The notes under the pieces were generated by a model that searched no databases, was not told the origin of the DNA, and saw only the letters and a list, made by a program, of their open reading frames with translations. A DNA stretch of 56,631 nucleotides from JANNRR01 sp031401675 (GTDB lineage Bacteria > Pseudomonadota > Alphaproteobacteria > Rhodobacterales > Rhodobacteraceae). The translations under genes and the position numbers were made by a program. The stretch spans positions 1 to 56,631 of the forward strand of contig JANNRR010000169.1 in assembly GCA_031401675.1 (NCBI GenBank). Direction: 5' to 3'. Positions 1-8,851 of this stretch are shown one piece after another; the first letter of the stretch is position 1; each line of letters opens with the position of its first letter.

Positions 1-76
1 TCTCCAGCCGGGACTTGCTCAGATCAACATGACGGCGTAGCAGATCAGCGAGGGCAGTAATCACGGGTCGGTCCAT
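1..76 (-). CDS. N-terminus of an IS4-type transposase (partial, runs off window)
   Basis: The minus strand opens with ATG at 76 and stays open for 25 codons to the window edge. The start MDRPVITALADLLRRHVDLS followed by KSRLE resembles, from memory, the N-terminus of IS4-family transposases common in Rhodobacteraceae. An AAAGGAG ribosome-binding site lies six bases upstream, so this is a genuine gene start. An 11-bp inverted repeat (48-58 and 123-133) spans the start region and could belong to the element end. The family call rests on a short segment only. Confidence 0.5.
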   Translation of the reverse strand, partial: MDRPVITALADLLRRHVDLSKSRLE

Positions 77-152
77 CGGGCGCTCCTTTGGCGAGGAAGA
101 GTCCGACACAAAACCACCTCTCACTGCCCTCGCCAACCCCAGCTGTCGTGTA

Positions 153-1196
153 GTGTGGTCTTCGAGGCAGATATGGGGGTCAAGTATGGGCAAGCCGCAT
201 CCTATAGAGCTTCGGCAGCGGGTGGTGGACCATGTGGCGGAGGGGAACACGCACCGCTTTACGGCGGCGCGGTTCAAGGTTTCGGTCCGGTTCGTCAACG
301 ACATGGTCAAGTTGGTGAAGGCGACCGGGGGTCTTGCTCCGAAGGCGCAGGGCAACGGCGGCGGGCATGGCAAGCTGTCTGCGCTGAAGGGCTGGCTGGC
401 CTGGCGGATCGGCGAGAAGCGGGACCTGACCGCCGCCGCGCTGGCCGCCGAGATCGCGGCCAAGCACGGGGTCGCGGTGCATCGCGGCACGGTCTGGCAG
501 GCCTTGCGCGACCTTGGCCTGACACACAAAAAAAGACCTGCGCGCCGTCGAACAGAAGCGCCCCGAGGTCGCCGATGCCCGCCACATCTGGATCACCAGG
601 CGTCAGCCGTTCATGGCCAACATGCTGACACGGATCGGCTTTATTGACGAAACCTCTGTCAAGACCAACATGGCCAAGACCACCGGCTGGGCCCCGCGCG
701 GGCAGCGTCTGGTCGACCACGCCCCCTTCGGCCACTGGCAAACTCAGACGTTTATTGCTGCCCTGCGCCACGACCGGCTGGATGCGCCGTCGCCATTGTC
801 GCTCGGACCAATGGCGCTCCAATGGCAACTGATCGACGGTCCGATCAACCGCGACCTGTTCGATCTCTACGTCGAGACCCAACTCGCCCCCACCCTGCAA
901 AAGGGCGACGTGATCATTCTGGACAACCTCTCAAGCCACAAAAGCCCGAAAGCTGCGCAGATGCTCAAAGATATCGGCTGTTGGTTCCTGCCGTTGCCGC
1001 CCTACAGTCCCGACCTGAACCCGATCGAAATGGCCTTCGCCAAACTGAAAGCCCTCCTCCGAAAGGCCGCCGCACGCACCTACGACGACCTCTGGAAAGC
1101 CGTCGGAACCGTCTGCGACCTGTTCACCGAAGACGAATGCCTCAACTACTTCATCGCCGCAGGATATGAACCTGATTGGGCATGACACGCTTTAGA
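153..1196 (+). mobile_element. IS630-type insertion sequence (approximate limits)
   Basis: The transposase region is bracketed by TA dinucleotides at about 151-152 and 1193-1198, as expected for IS630 elements, which target TA. The outermost bases (GTGTGGTC on the left; AGCGTGTC as reverse complement on the right) show only a weak terminal-repeat match, so the exact ends are uncertain. It lies about 40 bases beyond the stop codon of the autotransporter gene and does not interrupt it. Confidence 0.5.
186..1185 (+). pseudogene. IS630-family DDE transposase split by a frameshift in an A7 tract
   Basis: The N-terminal half starts at 186 (MGKPHPIELRQRVV) and carries the winged-helix DNA-binding region. 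The C-terminal half, in another frame, has the DDE residues: D in GFIDET, D in IILDNLSSHK and E in NPIEMAFAKLK. The two frames join at AAAAAAA (528-534). With one A fewer, the protein would read THKKDLRAVEQKRPEVADAR and run on without a break, giving a single protein of the usual length of about 340 residues. The switch is to the +1 frame, so transcriptional slippage on A7 could restore it, but the classic -1 ribosomal shift would not. A stretch at about 784-828 (after LDAP) looks like roughly a dozen extra residues compared with relatives I remember. It is probably inactive or expressed at low level by slippage. Confidence 0.75.
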
Positions 1197-1241
1197 TACG
1201 ACCTGTGCGATTCGACCGGCCGAACCGAACCGAAATTCGAT

Positions 1242-4200
1242 TCAGAACGTCAGGCCATAGTCCAGACGGGCGGTATCGATGGTCTTCTGACCCTGACCAC
1301 CCGAGCGCCCGACCTCGACCGACAGCGAATCCTGTCCAAATATCGGCGTGCCGTAAGACATTGACAGGGTCCAGCTTTGCAGGCCGCTGTTCTTGCCAAA
1401 ATCGGTTCGATAGTGAATGTTGGCATTCCCCGATCCCAACTTGAACAGAGCACCCAACTCCGCAGCACCGTACACCCCCTTGCTGCCATCAGCGCTGACG
1501 ATGAATGCCGGTGCCGTGGGCCCGGCCGCCGTGAACGACGACGTGACCGAGCGGACGTCATCCAGCAATTCGGCATTGGCCGACAGCCCACCGAACAGTT
1601 CGATGCGGCTGTTCGGCCCCAGATAGATCGGGCGGCTGATTTCAATCCCCAAGGTGGTCAAGAGCGAATCGTAGCTTTGATGCTGGGTGGTAAGCCCCAG
1701 TCCGGCTCCGCCAGATTCCTGATAGCCGTCCACGCTGGTTCGCAAATAGTCGAGGCCCAGATACCACGTCAGTTTTACATCGGTCAGTGGCGCTCCGATC
1801 GGATCGCCGTATCGGCCAAGCACAGAGGAAAACGACAGGCGCGGAGCGACGTTAAGGTAGGTGCTGTTGAACGATGCATTGGCCATCGTATCCAAGGTGG
1901 CGCCGCTGGCAGTGAAATTGATCCGGCGTTCAGAATCGAATTGCAGGCGACCAATCGATGCGTAGCCATCCAGAACAGCGCCTGGATACAGAAAATCCTG
2001 GATCGAACCATACCCCGAAAGCTGAAAACCATTCGCTGAGAGAGCCCCGCCCCCATCAAATTGCGTCTCGGACGCCGAATAGCCAAGCGCTCCGCCAATC
2101 AGTCGACGGTCATCAAGCTGGAAATCCAAACCCACCAGCAAATTCTTAGCTTCCAGATCAAAACCTTCGTCGGTCGTGGTCGCGCCTTTCCGTCCCATCG
2201 TGAAGTCACCGGAAACGAACAGCCCGACCGTCGGTTTTATGAGCCCGGCTTCATAGGATTTGCTGCTGACAGAAGCAGGGTCCAGACCGAGGAGATTGGC
2301 GGCGACGCCGTCGATCAACCCGTTCGGCAACCGGGTACCGTCAAGGGTTACCGCAATTCCACCCAGATCGATGCCGCGCGGACCGCCTTGCCGCACCCTG
2401 TTCAATCGAGCTCGGATCCCGCCGCCCATCCCACGCGCGATCGTGTCGGCCACGTCGGCCACCGCCAAAGCCTCTTCGTTGCGCAGGGCTTTCAGGATGT
2501 CATCGATGCTGCCAACCCCACCGACGCTGGCGGTGATGTTGGCACACTGGGTCAGGAAGGATTGGGTATCCGGGCCGGCGTTCGGCAGACCAGCGGCGAT
2601 GGCACAGGACTGGTCGAACGCCGTCGCCAGCAACTTCAGTCCGGGGTCAGACGTTGCTGCGGCAAGCGTTCCTGAGCCAAAGGCAAGCACATTGATCGTG
2701 ATCACCGCAGAAGACTGGAACAACCCGCCGGCCCCGGGATTTGTCGCGGTATAGCCGACAAGTACCGTGCCGGTGAATCCTGGAACCGGGTCAAATTCGA
2801 TGAACCGGCCCGTGGCATCGACTGTCGCGGCACCTTGCACCACTGGATCGGGTGTCGGACCCGACAGGCTGACCTGTGTGGCCGCAATAACGCCGGTATC
2901 GTTGTTCAATACGAGGATGGTCGCCTTCTTTCCAACCGGCGTGGCCGAAGAGTCATTGTTGGCAACCACACCACCGGCCGACACCACCGCGACCGTTACC
3001 GTTTCTGCCGCCGCAGACCCGGCCGCATTGGACGCGACATAGGTGAAGGTGTCGGTGCCACCCGCGAAACCCGGGCTTGGCGTATAATTCACTGTCAAGT
3101 CGCTTTGCACCACCACCGTTCCTCCCCCGGCGGACAGGGGGCCGGCGGCGACGCCTGTGGCGACACCGCCCAGCGTATCATTCGCCAGCACATCGATTAT
3201 CCTTGGCGTCCCGACAGCGGTGTTGGCTGTGTCGGCCACCGTACCCGGCAGGATGGCCCGAACCGTTATGCTGATCGTGCTGCGACCGGCTTTTTCCCGA
3301 GGAAAGAAGCCCGGCGACGGGCGCGGCAGCCCGGCATCATCCAGTTGCCCTGCGTCGTTGATCGGGATCAGTTCAAAGGAATACACCCCGGGGATCAGCC
3401 GGGAAGCCACCCGCAACTGGCCCGACGCATCGACCGAGAACTGGCCGGTGCTGTCCTTGGTTGTCAGAGTGATCGCACTGGGCGTTTCGGAAGCGACCAT
3501 GGCATAGGATACGATGGTGGTCGGCAGCATCTGAACCGTCAGGCCGGCTTGCGCCGTTACCGGCGCACCGATCAGGTCCCCGACTGCAGCGGTTTCGTCT
3601 ATCGACAAGGCCGGAACCGGGTTGAGCCTTGGTGCAAACAGCGGCTCGGTCTGAGCCATCCGCCGCACCAGATCGGTCAGCGGCTGCTGGCCGGGATTCC
3701 GGGCCTTACAAAGCGCAAAGCCATACTCGGTGAACACGGTCTTGGTGCATTGGTTGACCGTATCGATATCGACGTTGACCTGGTTCACATTGTGGCAAGT
3801 GTGGCAACTGGCGTTGGCCTGGTTCTGGCCAAGAAAGTGGCCACCGTACCGACTGCTCAACGAATTCGCATAAGCACCCGCCACCCGCCCGACACCATTG
3901 TCCAGTCCGTCGATCTGGTATGGGATCGTCACCTGAACCGCAGGGGCGGTCCCATCCGACACGTCATAAGTGAAGGTCAGTGCGGCGGACTCATTGTTGT
4001 CGAGCGGCGCAAAAAACACCGGGTCGAACCGCAGGGTTCCGCCCACAAGCGTCGGATTGAGCGCCTGGCTGGTCAACGACGGCGGTGCCACAATCGAGAA
4101 CGCGAAGTTTGAAATTGCCAACACGTCGCCGTCGGCATCAAGTACGAATTGCGCGTTCAGGAGGTCAAGCGTTTGAATGCCTTGGGTTTCGGTGATCGTT

Positions 4201-5681
4201 GACAGGGCTACTGTGTTCGCCACTGGCGGGTCGTTTTGCGGCGTAATAGTTACCGTGACGGTGGCGATGTCGGTGGCAATACCATCGCTCAGCACATAAT
4301 CGAAGCTGTCGATGTTCGTGCCGGGTGCACCTGTCGCATCGAGATTCGGCGTATAAGTGAATTTCCCGTTCAGTTGCAGATTGACCGCCCCGAACTTTGG
4401 TGACTGCAGAACCGTCGTTCTCAGACTTGCCCCGGGATCGACGTCGCTGTCAGCTACTGTCGGGTTGGCGGCAAGAACGTTGCCGGTCAGAACCGTGTCT
4501 TCAAGAATCGTGAAACTGTCATCCTGCGCAACCGGGTCAGTGTTGGCGGCGACGCCTAGGATGGTGATGTCGACCTGCGCCACATTCGACTGCAAGCCTT
4601 CGGAATCGAAGACCGTATAGGTGAAAAAGGTTGACCGCTGACCCGGTGTGGTTGGCAGCGGCGGCACATAGACAAAGCTGCCGTCAGTATTCAGCGTCAG
4701 CGTGCCAAGCGTCACATCCTGGACCAATTGCACCTGCAACGGCGCGAGGTCATCCGGATCACTGTCGATCCCTTGCGTCAGCACGTTGGCAATCGATCCC
4801 GATGTGCCGCCAAGGGTCTGATCACCAGGGGTTGTAAAGCTGTCATTCGCCGCCGTCGGTGCAAGATTGGCAAACGCGACGGAAACTTTGCTCAGGTCCC
4901 GGTTTGCCGTCGTGGTGCCCCGGAAGCCGACGGCGTTGACCGGATCGAACTGCAGCACAAATGGCGTATTAGCCCGCCGCGCATTACCGCGTTCGATGGC
5001 CGACAGCGACACGGTGACGGTTTGCGATGTCGCGGTCGACCCGGCAAAGGAAAACCCGCTTGGCAGTGTGGCCCCCACGGATTGCAATGCCGGCGTTCCC
5101 CCGGCGAAATCCTGGCCGGACGAGAAATCCACCGGGAATTGCCCCGAAGCTCCGGGCAGTTGCACGACACCAGCGGAAGAGCCGCCGTTGACGCTGGTAA
5201 GGCGTGGTGCGAACTGAGTTTCCACCGTTTCCATTGCCGGACGGATGATCAACGCCGTCTGATTGCCGCTGCGTGGCGTAATCTGTCCAGCCAGCGCTTG
5301 TCCATAGGGGGTAAAAATCGATCTCAGCACCCCGGCAAGAACCGCTGTTTCCGTGCCGGTGATTTCTCCGACGACATTGGCAGCCGGGCTTGTGCTGCCA
5401 TTGGTATGGCAGGCAATGCAGGCAACGTTGGTGGCGTATTTGGCATTGAAAACATCGTTGACACCGCTGGTACCGTTCGACGTTGCATCGGCACCGCGCC
5501 AGGGGAAAAAGACGGTGGACAGGGCGATCAGAACACCAAATGCCGTCCGCAGCAGCCTGCGCGATCCGGCCCTACTTGCCGCAAGGCCAACGAGGAGCCC
5601 GACGCCCAACAGCTGCAACTGATGGTCGTGCAACGAATTTTCGTCCGGACCACTGGGCCCAGGAGTACCGCTTTCCGTCAT
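1242..5681 (-). CDS. Giant autotransporter with cadherin-like domains and two CxxCH modules
   Basis: 1479 residues. After a hydrophilic N-extension comes a hydrophobic export segment (about 42-66, ending GADA). A module with CIACH (88-92), FTPYGQAL and FAPRL follows at about 78-162. Cadherin-like/Ig-like repeats with ANDSF, DDSF and ANDT signatures fill about 275-592. A second copy of the module has CHTCH (626-630), FTEYGFAL and FAPRL (about 604-687). More Ig-like repeats run to about 998, and a beta-barrel from about 1150 ends in the outer-membrane-type terminal Phe (DYGLTF). This architecture predicts type V secretion with a surface-exposed passenger. CxxCH is the covalent haem-attachment motif of c-type cytochromes, so the passenger may carry two haems, although no distal ligand is assigned. 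It is the last gene of the caspase/lipoprotein operon, 30 bases after the preceding stop. Substrate and function are unknown. The ATG at 5681 is the only Met start upstream of the export signal. Confidence 0.8.
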   Translation of the reverse strand: MTESGTPGPSGPDENSLHDHQLQLLGVGLLVGLAASRAGSRRLLRTAFGVLIALSTVFFPWRGADATSNGTSGVNDVFNAKYATNVACIACHTNGSTSPAANVVGEITGTETAVLAGVLRSIFTPYGQALAGQITPRSGNQTALIIRPAMETVETQFAPRLTSVNGGSSAGVVQLPGASGQFPVDFSSGQDFAGGTPALQSVGATLPSGFSFAGSTATSQTVTVSLSAIERGNARRANTPFVLQFDPVNAVGFRGTTTANRDLSKVSVAFANLAPTAANDSFTTPGDQTLGGTSGSIANVLTQGIDSDPDDLAPLQVQLVQDVTLGTLTLNTDGSFVYVPPLPTTPGQRSTFFTYTVFDSEGLQSNVAQVDITILGVAANTDPVAQDDSFTILEDTVLTGNVLAANPTVADSDVDPGASLRTTVLQSPKFGAVNLQLNGKFTYTPNLDATGAPGTNIDSFDYVLSDGIATDIATVTVTITPQNDPPVANTVALSTITETQGIQTLDLLNAQFVLDADGDVLAISNFAFSIVAPPSLTSQALNPTLVGGTLRFDPVFFAPLDNNESAALTFTYDVSDGTAPAVQVTIPYQIDGLDNGVGRVAGAYANSLSSRYGGHFLGQNQANASCHTCHNVNQVNVDIDTVNQCTKTVFTEYGFALCKARNPGQQPLTDLVRRMAQTEPLFAPRLNPVPALSIDETAAVGDLIGAPVTAQAGLTVQMLPTTIVSYAMVASETPSAITLTTKDSTGQFSVDASGQLRVASRLIPGVYSFELIPINDAGQLDDAGLPRPSPGFFPREKAGRSTISITVRAILPGTVADTANTAVGTPRIIDVLANDTLGGVATGVAAGPLSAGGGTVVVQSDLTVNYTPSPGFAGGTDTFTYVASNAAGSAAAETVTVAVVSAGGVVANNDSSATPVGKKATILVLNNDTGVIAATQVSLSGPTPDPVVQGAATVDATGRFIEFDPVPGFTGTVLVGYTATNPGAGGLFQSSAVITINVLAFGSGTLAAATSDPGLKLLATAFDQSCAIAAGLPNAGPDTQSFLTQCANITASVGGVGSIDDILKALRNEEALAVADVADTIARGMGGGIRARLNRVRQGGPRGIDLGGIAVTLDGTRLPNGLIDGVAANLLGLDPASVSSKSYEAGLIKPTVGLFVSGDFTMGRKGATTTDEGFDLEAKNLLVGLDFQLDDRRLIGGALGYSASETQFDGGGALSANGFQLSGYGSIQDFLYPGAVLDGYASIGRLQFDSERRINFTASGATLDTMANASFNSTYLNVAPRLSFSSVLGRYGDPIGAPLTDVKLTWYLGLDYLRTSVDGYQESGGAGLGLTTQHQSYDSLLTTLGIEISRPIYLGPNSRIELFGGLSANAELLDDVRSVTSSFTAAGPTAPAFIVSADGSKGVYGAAELGALFKLGSGNANIHYRTDFGKNSGLQSWTLSMSYGTPIFGQDSLSVEVGRSGGQGQKTIDTARLDYGLTF

Positions 5682-5711
5682 TTTCGTCCCCTGGTCTCGT
5701 TCGTTTTTTTC

Positions 5712-8105
5712 CTAATACAAATCCACTCGGAACTTGTTGGTGGTCCAGTAAATTGCCGCCAACACACTCAACCGCTCCATCCGGTCCGCCGGAATGTCAC
5801 GCCCGAATTTGGTGGCCAGCCGGGCCATAGCCGCTTCGCTGGCCGGACCGAACGACCCGTCCGCCTCGATCGGCTCGCCCAGTTCGGTCATCAGGATCTG
5901 CGCCCCGGCATCAATGGCTTTGGCTGGGAGCGAATCCAGAACTGCCTGCGCCTCGTCTGCCGCCGGCGCATTGCGCAACGCCGCCGCTTTGGCCGCCCGC
6001 ACTGCTGCATCGCCGGGACCAAAGCCTGCAGGGTTGCGGTTGGCGATCACCCACGCCGCATTCGCCCCGCCCCAGGCATCACCCCGCGACAGGCCCAGAT
6101 CATACCAAGTGACGGCTTGGGCAAGATCGGCCCCACCGCTGACCTCGCCGTTCACATACATCCGTCCGATCGCCGTCGGCGCGGTCGGATGCCCCTGCTC
6201 AGAGGCCTTGCGGTACCATTCCAGCGCCTGCGCAGGGTCGGGCTTCAACGATCCCGCACCGCTCTGCAGGATGTAGCCCATGTTGGCATAGCCGTAGATA
6301 TCATCGCGAGAGGCGCTTTCCTGCAGATAGCGGATTCCGCGTTCGGCGTCGTAGTGATCGCTGTCTTTCTCCAGGAAATAAAGGCCCAGAGCATTCATCG
6401 AGAAGGTATGCCCGAACTCCAGCGCCCGCGACAAAAGCTCAAACCCCTGTCGCCGCAAGGACGGGTCTTCAGAATGTTCCAGCAACTGCAGGCCAAGACT
6501 GTGGAACGCATAAGGATCACCGCTTTCCACACCCATGCTCAACAACGCCAGCGCCATGTCGGAGCCCGCTGCACCAGAGTCCCCTTCAACAGCCTTGGCC
6601 CTCGCGATCTCCAATAGGCCCAATGCCTGCCAGGCCCTTGTATGACCCAGGCTGCGGGCCTCGGTAAATTCGATCCCGGCCGCATCCAGATCACGCAGAG
6701 CCAGGTGCACACGGCCAAGCTGATAGTGAAAGCGACCCTCGTCCGGTGCGCGCGCCACCGCCGCCTGACACGCGGCAAGCGCCGCCTCTACGTCAATTTC
6801 GTTGGGATAGCGACCGATCCCGACCCCTTCCGGGTCAAGATAGTCCCCTGCCTGAAAATCGCACGGATCAACTTCCAACGTCAGTTTCACCAGCTGCGCT
6901 GACCCCTCCGACTGGACTTCGAACGTATCGACGATCTGCTGGCTGGCCATACGCGCGCCCGCCTGTTCCGGGGCACTGCTGGCATAGACGAGATTGGGCA
7001 TATCAACCGCCGGCACTTCGGAAAGCTCCAGACCGCGGACCCGTTGGTCCTGAACCAGTTCAAAGCGCCCATTTTCGGGTATCGACGCCAAGGTCATCCC
7101 GACCGACGACGCCGACACCGCGCTTTGCAACGCCGGGCCGATCGACACCTTTGGTTCCAGTGGCATCGAAATGTCGATGGGCTCGCCTGTCGCGCCACCC
7201 TTCCCGCCTGTCGGGGCAACATAAGCCACAAGCACTTCAAGCTCGGATTGCAGGGTGATGGTCTCTACCATCGACGAGCTTTCCCAGGGCACTTGCTGCC
7301 CCCCGGTCCGCTCGTAAACCAGGCGGCGGACGTCCTGCAGCATATCTTCAAGCGGCACGCCGGGCGCAGCCGCCGCCACTTCGGCAAGCGCCTGCGTGAA
7401 CGGACTGTTGTTGCCCTTGCCATCCAGAGCGACCGCACCCGGCGAAGTCGAGAACACAAGAAGCGAGTTCACCGGTGTTTCCTGTGCGGCAAAACCCGAC
7501 CGAAGTTCCTGGGGAATCGCGTCAAGCCCGACAATCGCGCCCTGCTCGGGGAACGGGTTGTTGCGACAGCTGTCCAGAATCATTACCAGCGATCGGGCTC
7601 TTGCCCCGGCCACCGACAAAAGACTGCCAAGCGAAACGGATTCAAATGGCAGATCATAGATCGAGTCGATCTGAGCATCGACCGGGATCAGACGGTTGCT
7701 GTTGCCGACCTGAACGCCATGACCGGAGTAATAAAGCACAACCTCCGAACCCTTGCTGGTATCAAACAGAATGCGGCGCAGGGCTGCTTCGAAGCCGCGC
7801 TTGTCAAGGTCGATGTACTCACGCACGACATAGCCGGACTGGCGCAGGATGCCGGCCACGAGTCTGGCATCGGCCACGGCATTCGGCAGGCCGGGCGCGT
7901 GCAGGTAAGTGCCGTTGCCGATGACGACAGCATAGCGCTCGGTTGCTGCTTCATCCAGATTGATCCTGACCGGCTGCATTCCCAGAATTTCCGCGGCGCG
8001 GGTCAACATGCGCGCGTCCTCTTGTGCGTCAAGTCCTTGCGGCACAAAATCAATCAGGAAAAGCAGGACTGCACCCGCAAGTCTGGCACTCAACATCCTG
8101 CCCAT
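5712..8105 (-). CDS. Secreted caspase-like (C14) protein with Sel1/TPR repeats and PG-binding-like tail
   Basis: 797 residues from ATG 8105. That start has GGAG eight bases upstream and puts a signal peptide (MGRMLSARLAGAVLLF) at the N-terminus; an upstream TTG (8177) would bury it. The caspase/p20-like domain at about 54-290 has both catalytic residues: His129 in YYSGHG and Cys180 in ILDSCRNNPF. A long linker is followed by TPR and Sel1-type helical repeats (about 445-690; for example ALEWYRKASEQGHPTAPTAI). Near the C-terminus, ELGEPIEADGSFGPASEAA resembles a degenerate peptidoglycan-binding repeat. Bacterial metacaspase-like peptidases usually cut after basic residues, but the target here is unknown. 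Export implies periplasmic action. It sits between a lipoprotein with its own PG-binding-like repeat and the autotransporter, suggesting one envelope-located system. Confidence 0.85.
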   Translation of the reverse strand: MGRMLSARLAGAVLLFLIDFVPQGLDAQEDARMLTRAAEILGMQPVRINLDEAATERYAVVIGNGTYLHAPGLPNAVADARLVAGILRQSGYVVREYIDLDKRGFEAALRRILFDTSKGSEVVLYYSGHGVQVGNSNRLIPVDAQIDSIYDLPFESVSLGSLLSVAGARARSLVMILDSCRNNPFPEQGAIVGLDAIPQELRSGFAAQETPVNSLLVFSTSPGAVALDGKGNNSPFTQALAEVAAAAPGVPLEDMLQDVRRLVYERTGGQQVPWESSSMVETITLQSELEVLVAYVAPTGGKGGATGEPIDISMPLEPKVSIGPALQSAVSASSVGMTLASIPENGRFELVQDQRVRGLELSEVPAVDMPNLVYASSAPEQAGARMASQQIVDTFEVQSEGSAQLVKLTLEVDPCDFQAGDYLDPEGVGIGRYPNEIDVEAALAACQAAVARAPDEGRFHYQLGRVHLALRDLDAAGIEFTEARSLGHTRAWQALGLLEIARAKAVEGDSGAAGSDMALALLSMGVESGDPYAFHSLGLQLLEHSEDPSLRRQGFELLSRALEFGHTFSMNALGLYFLEKDSDHYDAERGIRYLQESASRDDIYGYANMGYILQSGAGSLKPDPAQALEWYRKASEQGHPTAPTAIGRMYVNGEVSGGADLAQAVTWYDLGLSRGDAWGGANAAWVIANRNPAGFGPGDAAVRAAKAAALRNAPAADEAQAVLDSLPAKAIDAGAQILMTELGEPIEADGSFGPASEAAMARLATKFGRDIPADRMERLSVLAAIYWTTNKFRVDLY

Positions 8106-8173
8106 GTCCGTCGCTCCAATAAATGGTATGATTTTGATCCAATCGCACCCGGAAGCCGAAACAGGCCGGCGCA

Positions 8174-8608
8174 TCAATCCCAGATACTGCCGCCTCCGCC
8201 TCCGCCTCCGCCGCTACTCGATCCGCCGTCGCTGCTCGATCCGCCGCCGACAGCAACTGCCGGTGCCTTGGCTCGAACCACCGGGGCCGGAACGCCTGCC
8301 ACCCCGGCATTTGCGCGCAAACTATCCAGCAAGGCAGGCGAGATTGCAGGGTTGGCCGGAACGCCCAGATCGCGCTTATAGGCGACCACTGCCGCTCGCG
8401 TTGTCTGGGTGATCACGCCGTCCGGCGTACCGGACAGATATTCCAGTCGCTTCAACAAGACTTCAAGCTCACGCAACTGTGCAGCAGTCATATGCTGATC
8501 GGTTGTCGGCCACTGAACCCCGGTGAAGCCAACGGCCCCAAAACCTTCAGGCGCACAACCGGCCAAAAACCCCAACAAACTGAATACGATGAATGGTGTC
8601 GAGCGCAT
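8174..8608 (-). CDS. Small lipoprotein with PG-binding-like repeat and Gly/Ser-rich tail
   Basis: 144 residues from ATG 8608. The signal peptide ends in a lipobox, LLGFLAGC, with Cys18 as the predicted acylated residue. The middle (LEVLLKRLEYLSGTPDGVIT then TQTTRAAVVAYKRDLGVP) fits the peptidoglycan-binding domain 1 pattern of an L-x-G-x-x-D-G repeat before a helix. The C-terminus is an unusual low-complexity run of Gly and Ser ending GSIWD. The longer reading frame starting near 8839 is rejected because it hides the signal peptide. It is first in the operon with the caspase-like protein 68 bases downstream. A structural or anchoring role for that protein is inference. Confidence 0.75.
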   Translation of the reverse strand: MRSTPFIVFSLLGFLAGCAPEGFGAVGFTGVQWPTTDQHMTAAQLRELEVLLKRLEYLSGTPDGVITQTTRAAVVAYKRDLGVPANPAISPALLDSLRANAGVAGVPAPVVRAKAPAVAVGGGSSSDGGSSSGGGGGGGGSIWD

Positions 8609-8851
8609 GTTCACATCCCGAGACACAAAGTTATGGCACCAAAGTCTCACAGAAGGCGGCATCGCGCAAGAAATGCGAGGGCGCGGCCCGAGAATTTGTC
8701 GGCACCCGTCCGCGAAAACTGCTCCAACGCTGCTGCTGATCCAGGCGAAACGCCTACTGCTGCTGCGATTCCCCGAATGCGCGCCGTTCTCCGTGGCTTG
8801 CGTTGTGTCCAGTCGCGTCGCATTCTGGGTATCTGGCACCGGAGGCTAATC

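Noticed and set aside
4728..6617. 629-codon plus-strand frame
   Set aside because: It runs antisense across the autotransporter and caspase-like genes and through their clear stop/start boundary; composition is Arg/Gln/His-rich as in shadow frames.
5712..8105. Caspase-like gene as an anti-phage gasdermin or CBASS-type defence system
   Set aside because: The protein has a signal peptide and envelope-type neighbours, and no gasdermin, cyclase or nucleotide-sensing gene is nearby.
8492..8851. N-terminal extension of the HEAT-repeat protein
   Set aside because: It overlaps the lipoprotein gene and its promoter region; ATG 8852 has a good ribosome-binding site and starts the conserved family sequence.
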